Shown here one piece after another: positions 32,901 to 44,900 of a stretch of 64,000 nt of DNA. The notes beneath the pieces were generated by a model. That model ran no database searches. It was not told the origin of the DNA and worked only from the letters and a program-made list of their open reading frames with translations. A program made the translations under genes and the position numbers. This stretch comes from Liolophura sinensis (Eukaryota > Mollusca > Polyplacophora > Chitonida > Chitonidae), in the NCBI RefSeq assembly GCF_032854445.1, contig NC_088300.1:1922001-1986000 (forward strand), written 5' to 3'. Positions within the stretch are counted from its first letter, which is position 1, and every line of letters begins with the position of its first letter.

Positions 32901-35900
32901 CTATTGCTAGTCTTTGGTACCTGGTCAATTGTAAATGATACCTGGCAATCTAGGGTTCAAATCTAGTAAATTCCTTTCCACTTTTTTTTTTTTCATGTCC
33001 TAATATCATGACCTATATAGACACTTGGCTACCAGAAGTGGTAAAAGTCTACTAGCATGGATCCAGGCAACTCTGTTGGATAACAGTTTTAGTTTAACTG
33101 GCTTTAGCCAGGTGTATTTATTTGGATAAAAGGGTGAAATTTCTCATCAAGCTGATCATACCAGACAGAAGTCAGACAAGTCTAGTAGCATTATCACAAA
33201 AACATCTGAATGTAAAACATGAACATTAGAAGCAGATTGTTCACTACCGACACATTTCCAAATAGCATGTATGCTGTGCACAACGCTTACCTTAATGAAG
33301 TACCGAAGGTCAGAGGGCACCAGCAGTACATGTGGGTTGACGGGAAGCCTGGCATACAGCTCAAGTTTGTCATAGTCAATGTTCACTTCCTCTGACGGAG
33401 GATTCAGCGGGTAATAACTACAACAAAACACTACAATGTACACGACTGTATAGAATTCTGATCTACTATGAAGGGTTGATTAATTATCTACACTAGCAAT
33501 ACTGAACTGGTACAACAGGTGTAAAACCATGTCTCACACCTTAGTTATTATCAAATGCTTACTTTTCAGCCTCATTTTCCAATAATTATACTCTGAATTG
33601 TGTTCAATGAGACATGTGAAGAATGAGTGAATGAATGATTATGGCTTAAAGCCACATCGGCAATATTTCAGCCATGTCGTGGCGAGAACAAAGTGAAAAC
33701 ACGAGACAGTTACGGTTTTCGATACAATAGTGTGAACATCAAAAGTAAAACAAAAAGTACAGACATGTTTAAAATCAGATAAAAAAGAAAAATAAGAGTT
33801 AAAACTCGAAAACCAGCATACTGTCAAAACAGTTTATCTAGAAATCTATATGTATGTAACTGTTTATCTATAGATATTTACGACAATTAAAATTTATATT
33901 TTATTATATAGGCCAATGGCCTTCAAATAATTTATGACAACATCGCCAGCGATGCTCTCAAATAATTCATATATAGAGTTGACTGTGTAGAAGACATATG
34001 AAAAACATTTATGTAAAGATAAGTTTGAAGATACATTTAAAGAAGGATCCTACTTACTAATGGGAACTGTAAAGGTTTCGTGTTTCAAGTGACAAATCCA
34101 GTACAAAACTATCCATTACTGGGCACGGACAAATTTTTTGGTGAAACATTTAGCTGATCTTTTTCAGGGGTTTTTCTCCAGATGACCATGTCATATTTCA
34201 GAGGTCCCATAAACATTGACACTTTTAACCACAATGGACTTGCTCCGCTTGTTAATAATTGTCCGTAAATCATATTAGAAAATATGTACCAAGAAACAGC
34301 ATTTGTTCGCACTATCTTCATGATGTGTATATTTACAAACCATTCACCACATGTATCAAACCTTCACCATTCTCTATGGAAATGTCTCCTATTTCCATTT
34401 ATTGATCTATTGTTTCACGCCACTGTAAAAAATGTTTCTCGAAACCAGGCAAAAATGACCATTTGCAGGTTGATGACAGGAAATGTTTTCTATAATTGCA
34501 TACCCAGAGGGTCCACTGTAGTGAAGGCTTTTGCTTACCTGTGTTGAGTGAGCAAGTGCTTGGCTAATCTGCCCAGTCTGTCTGAGGAACCTGAAGGTCT
34601 GAGGGAAGGAAAACAGGAGACCAATAATGTGAAGCCTGACCTTGGACACGATCGTTCCCTATTGGTTACAGTATCCACAGCAAACAAGAATGGCTTAAAT
34701 TGTACCTTACCTCTGAACAGACACACGTAATATCCTACTGGGAGATTTACCTTGCATACACAGTATAGTACAATATTTCATCGCACAACATTACTAGGAG
34801 AATGTACTTCCGTCTCACTCAGAGATTTCCTCTTCAAGTACAGTACAATACTTTACTGCACAACTCATTGCCAACATACTTCCTACTCACCCAGAGATTT
34901 CTTCTCCACTCAGGTGTAACAATACATCTGTGGAAGTGAGACCTATGACTGTGTTGTTCACCCTCAGTGTGCATGGGTCACTCACAAACCTCACGTGTTT
35001 GTGCTGGAGCAGAAAACATTACCTATGTCATCAATATGCCACAGGAAGTATGTACCTCATGGCACTGCATACTCCGATTGATTCCTTCATTTTGTAAAAT
35101 ACACATACAATATTTCTCCACGCTCCTGACTTTATATTGTATACTACCTGTATGATAGTGCAAGAAAACACAAGTAAACATTAACAATACAGTTTTCCTT
35201 TATAACAGTGCACGTTTGTAGGTTACTGACTGAATACAGGCTCATGTGAATGGGTTCTAATACTGTGCTGCAATCAGACGTGATTAAACAACCAGCTCAT
35301 GCCTCTGCCATGAACTCTGACACAAAAACTTCTACATATATAAAAAAACAGACATTGTAACATCCAATGCCATGGTATTGTCTATTAGTGATGTGCAATA
35401 TGAATGTTGCTAATGGCGACATACATCAAACATACGCAATCAAGATCTCGTTTAAAGACGAGCAAAACTGTGGAAGGTGTAAAATAAATTTATTTATTGC
35501 ATTCCAAGCTCAACAATGATAGAGGGCCTAATTACAGTCCACTACCTTTGAGTTCATTCTGAATGGTGGCTGTGGGTACACATAGTCATGGTGAACATCT
35601 CTTTGTGAGGGAACGACTACAACTTCACACTGTATTCTGTAACACAAACACATAAAGATCCTCTTTACTGTGAAAACCAGACATACATGTATCCCTCCAA
35701 TTACAGCTTCTTATAGGCCAGGGGAACAGACTCATTAAACAGGCATTTAACAACAGTGCGCTATAACAGAGTGTCAATGTCCTGAAAGGATTTGATTCGA
35801 TTAACACAGTGACTGAGTAAATCAATTGTTTACCAAATTTCTAATTTGTATTCAAATGAATATGTCTGTATCTGCAGCCATGTTGCCTTGTTTATTTACT

Positions 35901-38900
35901 TGCATGACTTTATTATTGTCTGAGTTAATGAATTTGGTGGACAAGTGGGATGAGATGACGTTGCCCAAGGTTGAGGGTTGTGATGCCAGTATTTTCTGAG
36001 GCCTCTGTCTCTGATTTTTGACATGTTTTTTATTTTGTTTGTCTACCTTTGCGTCAGAATGCTTATTTCATCCATTTTCCTTTGGAAAACTTCTTCAAAA
36101 GTGGTTTCCAAAGTTCCTTTCTGAAAAATAAAAGAGACAAAAATTAGCAAATAGGGGTTTAGCGCAAAAAATAATAATAATAATAATAATTAACAACCAA
36201 AAGACTATTCATTCTTTATTTGCTTTCAGTTTCTGGCACACGTGAAGCACTATCAAGCTTAACAATGGCTGCAAGTCTGATCAATTACCTATATAAAATA
36301 TCACAGAGAACAGCAAGTTTGACAGCAATACATTTCCTTACCTCAACTTCTTCATTCTTAGAATCAACAAATGGACCCATCTGTGGAAATAAGTGGAAAT
36401 AAGCGGAAATGAGGAGATATCTGGGCAACTTGTCTTACTAACATCACACAAATGAATCATCTAGGTTCTAATGTTATATAGATACAGAGTACTTTCCACA
36501 GAATATAAAGGTTCAATGGTTGTAAACAGAGTACTGTTCACAGATTATAAAGCTTACCATGGTTGTAAACAGAGTACTGTCCACAGAATGTAAAGTTTAC
36601 AATGGTTGTAAACAGAGTACTGTCCAGATTATAAAGCTTACCATGGTTGTAAACAGAGTACTGTCCACAGAATATAAAGGTTCAATGGTTGTAAACAGAG
36701 TACTGTCCACAGATTATAAAGCTTACCATGGTTGTAAACAGAGTACTGTCCACAGAATGTAAAGTTTACAATGGTTGCAAACAGAGTACTGTCCAGATTA
36801 TAAAGCTTACCATGGTTGTAAACAGAGTACTTTCCACAGAATATAAAGGTTCAATGGTTGTAAACAGAGTACTGTCCACAGATTATAAAGCTTACCATGG
36901 TTGTAAACAGAGTACTTTCCACAGAATATAAAGGTTCAATGGTTGTAAACAGAGTACTGTCCACAGAATATAAAGCTTACAATGGTTGTAAACAGAGTAC
37001 TGTCCACAGAATGTAAAGGTTCAATGGTTGTAAACAGAGTACTGTCCACAGAATGTAAAGGTTCAATGGTTGTAAACAGAGTACTGTCCACAGATTATAA
37101 AGCTTACCATGGTTGTAAACAGAGTACTTTCCACAGAATATAAAGGTTCAATGGTTGTAAACAGAGTACTGTCCACAGAATATAAAGCTTACAATGGTTG
37201 TAAACAGAGTACTGTCCACAGAATGTAAAGGTTCAATGGTTGTAAACAGAGTACTGTCCACAGATTATAAAGCTTACCATGGTTGTAAACAGAGTACTTT
37301 CCACAGAATATAAAGGTTCAATGGTTGTAAACAGAGTACTGTCCACAGAATATAAAGCTTATAATGGTTGTAAACAGAGTACTGTCCACAGAATATGAAG
37401 GTTCAATGGTTGTAAACAGAGTACTGTCCACAGAATATAAAGCTTACCATGGTTGTAAACAGAGTACTGTCCACAGAATATAAAGGTTCAATGGTTGTAA
37501 ACAGAGTACTGTCCACAGATTATAAAGCTTACCATGGTTGTAAACAGAGTACTGTCCACAGAATGTAAAGTTTACCATGGTTGTAAACAGAGTACTGTCC
37601 AGATTATAAAGCTTACCATGGTTGTAAACAGAGTACTTTCCACAGAATATAAAGGTTCAATGGTTGTAAACAGAGTACTGTCCACAGATTATAAAGCTTA
37701 CCATGGTTGTAAACAGAGTACTTTCCACAGAATATAAAGGTTCAATGGTTGTAAACAGAGTACTGTCCACAGAATATAAAGCTTACAATGGTTGTAAACA
37801 GAGTACTGTCCACAGAATGTAAAGGTTCAATGGTTGTAAACAGAGTACTGTCCACAGATTATAAAGCTTACCATGGTTGTAAACAGAGTACTTTCCACAG
37901 AATATAAAGGTTCAATGGTTGTAAACAGAGTACTGTCCACAGAATATAAAGCTTACAATGGTTGTAAACAGAGTACTGTCCACAGAATATGAAGGTTCAA
38001 TGGTTGTAAACAGAGTACTGTCCACAGATTATAAAGCTTACCATGGTTGTAAACAGAGTACTTTCCACAGAATATAAAGCTTACCATGGTTGTAAACAGA
38101 GTACTGTCCACAGAATATAAAGTTTACAATGGTTGTAAACAGAGTACTTTCCACAGAATATAAAGCTTACCATGGTTGTAAACAGAATACTGTCCACAGA
38201 ATATAAAGCTTACCATGGTTGTAAACAGAGTACTGTCCACAGAATATAAAGGTTCAATGGTTGTAAACAGAGTGCTGTCCACAGAATATAAAGCTTACCA
38301 TGGTTGTAAACAGAGTACTTTCCACAGAATATAAAGGTTCAATGGTTGTAAACAGAGTACTGTCTACAGAATGTAAAGGTTCAATGGTTGTAAACAGAGT
38401 ACTGTCCACAGAATATAAAGGTTCAATAATGGTTGTAAACAGAGTACTTTCCACAGATTATAAAGCTTACCATGGTTGTAAACAGAGTACTGTCCACAGA
38501 ATATAAAGGTTCAATGGTTGTAAACAGAGAATTTTGACTGGCAAGTCACATTTACATTTACTTTAACCACTCAGTTTCCATTCAGATCCTCACCAGTATG
38601 AGTAGGTGTGGCTGGTCTCTCTGTAAATACTTGTACAGGTCTCCCAAGGGTTCATACATCATGTTATCTGATGTGGAGAACGGGCCAGTGGCCACCATAA
38701 CATTCACAACCTCATCTGCAATACCACAAATTCATACGTCATGTTATCTGATGCGTAGAACGGGCCAGTGGCCACCATAACATTTACATCCTTACATGCA
38801 ATACCACAAATTCATACGTCATGTTATCTGATGCGTAGAATGGGCCAGTGGCCACCATAACATTTACATCCTTATATGCAATACCACAAATTCATACATC

Positions 38901-41900
38901 ATGTTATCTGATGCGAAGAACGGGCCAGTGGCCACCATAACATTTACATCCTTATATGCAATACCACAAATTCATACGTCATGTTATCTGATGTGTAGAA
39001 TGGGCCAGTGGCCACCATAACATTTACATCCTTATATGCAATACCACAAATTCATACATCATGTTATCTGATGCGTAGAACGGGCCAGTGGCCACCATAA
39101 CATTTACATCCTTATATGCAATACAACAAATTCATACATCATGTTATCTGATGCGTAGAACGGGCCAGTGGCCACCGTAACATTTACATCCTTATATGCA
39201 ATACCACAAATTCATACGTCATGTTATCTGATGTGTAGAACGGGCCAGTGGCCACCATAACATTTACATCCTCATCTGCAATACCACAAATTCATACGTC
39301 ATGTTATCTGATGTGTAGAATGGGCCAGTGGCCACCATAACATTTACATCCTTACATGCAATACCACAAATTCATACGTCATGTTATCTGATGTGTAGAA
39401 CGGGCCAGTGGCCACCATAATATTCACAACCTCATCTGCAATACCACAAATTCATATGTCATGTTATCTGATCCGTAGAACGGGCCAGTGGCCACCATAA
39501 CATTTACATCCTTATATGCAATACCACAAATTCATACGTCATGTTATCTGATGTGTAGAACAGGCCAGTGGCCACCATAACATTTACGTCCTTATATGCA
39601 ATACAACAAACTTATTACTGGTTTTGTTCACAGATACATGTACTCTTACCTAGATTTTGTGTTTGCTATACAGTGAGTCAATGGTATGAAGACTTCTCTA
39701 AACTTTTTGGCATTTCTAAATCTTTGCATTATACTAATAACGACCTGGCAAAGAGTTTTATATTCAAACATGTTAATACATATTATTTACTTAACACTTC
39801 AATTGTCTGATCAAGTCAGGGACAGTATCAATATCTTTTCCATTTTAACATGTACAACACATATATAGAAGACATCTTAAACAAGCAGTAACAGCACATC
39901 ATAAACATACCAGCTTCAATCTTGACAGCTTTCTCAGGCTGGGGTGGGGGCACTCCCTACAAAACAAGAACAAATATTTCTATACCTAACATATTACTTC
40001 AGTGAAAATTTCACAAAGACCAGCCATATTTTGTTTACGTTGGCAGTAAATCACTGAATGCGCGTAAGTTGCTTGTGCTTTGACGAGATGAAACATCACA
40101 CGACAAGGTAATTAGGGGCACATTTGTCACATGAAGTTCTCACCTTGTGAAGTTTTCTGGTCACAAACTTCTGGCCTGTGATATTTATACCATCAAAAGC
40201 CACAACCTGTGAAACAAGCCAAAATAGTTCATAAAGTACTATTTGGATATAAAATCTTTACCAAAACATTTGGCCCTTTACCAAAACATTCCAATTTTTG
40301 ATCACATACTTACTAGTCTGAACTCAGCAAATGAGATGTCATGAGGAAATAGGTTAGCTCTATGTATGGTCAGGTTGAAGCACTCTATAATCTCAAAATA
40401 ACCCACATCAATGTGGCTATATTGTTTAACTTATACCTGTACTAGTTCACCTTTGGTGAAGAATGACTGATTCAACATATATTTTGAAACTACCTTCTCA
40501 TCTTTAGATGAGGTAAACTGAACAGGAAAATTTTTATTCAACTTTGATTATGTACAGAAGTCGTCATCTGTGAATACAGATGCACGCTGATGAATCACAT
40601 TAACAAATAGAATGGTCTACTCGGTACAATACCACAAATAGAATGGTCTACTCAGTACAATACCACAAATAGAATGGTCTACTCGGTACAATACCACAAA
40701 CGGAACTTCATGAATATATACACGTATATACAACATGTACATTTACAGAAAATCACAGAATTACAGAAACGGTGGTATTTTTACCTGGCCAGGAAACAGT
40801 GAATACTCTTTGAGCTCGGAGAGGTCAATGGGTATACACCTGCCTGCCGAAGTTTCCCTGGAGCCCTCCAGTACCACAGACTTGGCATTGAGTTTACCTT
40901 GACTATCACAGCAGATTCTACCACACACAGTCACTTCATCCTGGAACGTGTACATTGTTATATCATACTCCGGAACATGATTGCTGTAATCATGGACATA
41001 TATCGCTTGACAGTCATACTCTGATACACAGTATATATTTCCCATTTTCTTTTCTAAAATTGAAATCAGAAGAGATCCGCTAGTGTTTCAATGCAATACT
41101 CAAAAATTTTTCACCTTCATGAGTGCAGGTATGGCTGCACTACCCAGAGTAAAGCCCTGACCTTCACCAAGTACTTATCAGACCCCCTGACATCAAGCTG
41201 CAGTTAAACATGTCACCTCTCATGTGAAATGCTAACGAATTCCACCTGGATGCCATTTTGACGCTCAGCCAACGATGATTCTTATGGAGAGACTGTCCCA
41301 ACAAACCTGATGATTTCGATGATATAGACATAATAGTTACAAACATGTTACAGTCCTTTTGAGAAACACACAAATGTCACCATTACCTGTACAGGCAATG
41401 CCACATGTGAGAACTCCTCTATCTTGTGGTGAGTCTGAAGGTACTGTGCCAGCTCCTCTACCCCATCATTTAGCACTGCAGACATCAAAACAGAACAAAG
41501 AAGCATACAGTCATATAAATACAGTACCTGGCTGCTATCACAGGTGGACAACCAAAAGGGATTCACTTGTTCTGCTGAATTCAGAGATAGCATTAACTTG
41601 CTGAGCTGAATTCAGCAATAGCATTAACTTGTTGCGCTGAATTCAGTAAAAGCATTAACTTGTTGTGCTGAATTCAGTGATAGCATTAACTTGTGCTGAA
41701 TTCAGCAATAGCATTAACTTGTTGCACTGAATTCAGCAATAGCATTAACTTGTTGCGCTGAATTCAGCAATAGCATTAACTTGTTGCGCTGAATTCAGTG
41801 ACAGCATTAACTCGTTAAAATCAATTATCTGTGTATGTGAGACCGGATATATTGCTTCATGAAATACTAAAAAAGGACCAGAAATTAAGTAAGCCTTTTG

Positions 41901-44900
41901 ATTTCCTTATTCCTGTTCACATGTTCTTTAAAGAAAGCATAGAAAGCTCAGTGTTGTTGTTGTAGATCATACCATGAGCTTTGTCTGCCAGCTTCTGGAA
42001 CATGAACTTGTAGGGTTTGTCCAGCATATCTGTGAGATCCCATGGGGTAATCGACGCTGTGTTCTCTGCCTCACGCTTCCAGCTCACTTTGTCAGCATTT
42101 CCGTAACTAGCCACAACATCACCGGCTGTGGTGCGGGAACCATATTTGCGTGATGGTGTGGCGCTGAAAAATATCAACATATACACGTGAATGAAAAAAT
42201 ACCTCAATTACACAAACAGAAAGATTAAAACAAATCAAAAACAAAAAAAAAAAAGAACAGTGTGTGTTATTTATAACAAATTACTCAGATAATTGTAAAA
42301 GGTCCAAACCTTGGAGTTCCCCTAAACAAAGGTCCAAATATTACAAACAATAATAATAAAAAAAAAAAATAAATTCTTACTTGGCTGGTGAAAAACTGGC
42401 GGGAGAAAATGGCACTACAGGGCTTCTGCCTTTTCCTGTTAGACGTTTGATTGGTAGATTATCTGGTGTTAACTGTCGCTTTTTATTTTGTCCGCCCTGA
42501 AATGTACAGACAAAATACAGAAACAAAGTGCTATAGTGTCATGTTATATCTGGATTTTGTATGATGATTATCATTACTATAATAAAGGAGTACATATATA
42601 ACATCAGATGATCACAGTTCTCGGTAAACACTGCTCAATTTTTTTTCTAAATTATTCTTTATAAGCTCAAAGTACATAAGTCAAACTCCTTTTATTAACA
42701 TAATCAGCACTGAACTTGCAGTGAATTCATTTTAGTCATCCAGAGAGAAAGCCAGCATGAGCTGGACTTAACCTGAGAGCGACCGCTTGTTAATACTCCT
42801 GAATCACTGCGCCATACTGGCATGCTAATCACCTCAGCCACCTATAAAATATATGTAAATATATAAGCATATATACCTTATAAAAACATGGACTAATATA
42901 TGTACAAGTATGTTAAACTAGAATATCCAAAACTTATGAGAAGATACAAAATAAAAACATGCTCCCAAAAGTATATGTACACAAAATACCAACAAGAACA
43001 TGTCCACATCAGGTACATTTTTCTGGTAGACTATTCACCCTGATCTTACCTTAAAAGATGGAGTGGAGTACGTGTCCAGTAACCCATCCCCCTGCTCTTC
43101 ACTGTGCACACTGGCTGGTATTAAGGTGTAAACACAAGTTCCTTCCTTAATTAACAGCTGTTCTGAGTGCAGCAAGACAGGCACAAGAGTTGTAAACATT
43201 TAATGCTAAAAATGTAAGAAGCATAAGTTTCTTGTTGCAGCTTTACTACTAAATGTATTGGTAGCTTGGTTAGTGTATCTGCATTTCTACCATTTGTACA
43301 GGACTCTGAAGATAAAAAGGCAATACAAATTTAGTAGTAAACTGAAACACTTTCACAAAGGATACGCCTCAGGGAGAGTCTCCAAGTCATAAATCACACT
43401 GCTTCCTTCCTTCTTTACTTTTGGTGTCTTGGGTAATTTGGATATTTTCTTGTTTAAACGCTAGAAGATAAAATCATTTGTAAATACAAGTGCATGTAAA
43501 GGCTCAAGTCAAAACAGCTCCGATACTAAGTGATTTTAAAACTTCACTTTAAATTTAAGCACTAATCAAACTCTACTTCTTCCAATACTGTTTACTTATT
43601 TCTTGTGCAGCCCTCAAAATTGGCGTGAACGATTGTTCAGTTTGCCTAGCGGTTACACAAATTCAGAAACAGGCAAAATGACAAAGGAAAAAAAAAAAAG
43701 ATTGAAGTATAAAAAAAGATGATGTTATCACACCACACCTGTTTCCACAGTCATCTGTCCGACACCTCAATCAGTCAGTGACAGTTCATATGTCATAAAC
43801 GAAAATGTCGAGGGAAGTCAGTGATAATTAAATCTTCACAAAACACCAGACACCAAAATTTATTGATGAAATACCTTCAACATAACATTACTACAGGTAA
43901 ATTGGTTTCCATAGTAGAAATTATTGGGAGCCCACCATTTCCTAGGTCAAAAGTACATGAAACCGAAAAGGTGTTTCCCGGCAATTCTGAAACCCTCATG
44001 CCTGCATAAGTCCAGCGGTGGTCAACCACAAAGGAAAACGACTGGTGTTAACTGTACTAACCGGGAGTCTCCAGTGTAAAACTTATCCACTATAAAATTT
44101 ATATGTACTTGAATTTCATAACCTATTTCTGCCAAACACATTTTGGCGGAACCCGTTCATACAACCCATGGTTATGCAAAAATAATTTGCTTAACCGAAA
44201 GCCTATGCAAAGTTAATTTCACATAACCTTTTTTCTGGTTAAGCAGATATTTCAAATTTTGGGAGCTGACAAACCACAATGGATAATGTTCCGAACTTAA
44301 TAACTGGAAATATTCATCCATTTTCGCCTTGCATGAAAAATAATTATGTCAAGCTTTGGGAAAATGCTGCACTTTTTGTTTCAAAGTGTTGCAACTCACC
44401 AAGGCACAGGAAGCCCTATCAAAAATGTTACCTCACAAGGACAAAATCAAGCATCAGAGACAATACCACATGTTAAAAAAATTGACTTGTTAGACTTTGA
44501 AAACTTGTTTCTCTTCACTTGCACCATCCAGTTAACATCTAGATGGTAAGGGCGACACAGGCAAACTTTCAAACTACAAACTGTCACTTTCATTCTTTAC
44601 ATTATATATTCTTACCTCCCTTTCAAAGACATCTAACAACTCAGCACTGATGTTCTTCGGACCAGCTTTCCTACTGTGGACAAACGCAATCCATTCAGAG
44701 CTCAGGTCACTGGCATCCAATCGGTAGATCGAGCAGAAACCCTTCACTAGAAATAACAAAAAACAGTTTTTAGTCTAGATTAGCCCTAAACCAATGAGGG
44801 CATCCGTAAAAAAGCGCCTAGATTTAGCCAGAATTTGAAATAAGGCTGTATCATTTGCAATTTTTGCCTATCTTTCCTGTATTAATTTTGTCAGGCCAGG

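Noticed and set aside
32511-32966. Several 60-121 codon frames around 32.5-33.0 kb
   Set aside because: 39-bp satellite, multiple of 3, open on both strands; peptides such as RQGYIVAKL are the repeat itself.
43362-43372. GC-AG intron at the POLA2 exon 3 donor (GAG/GCGTAT)
   Set aside because: A GT donor two bases downstream (GC/GTATCC) joined to the acceptor at 43111 restores phase; the GC choice would not with the acceptors present.
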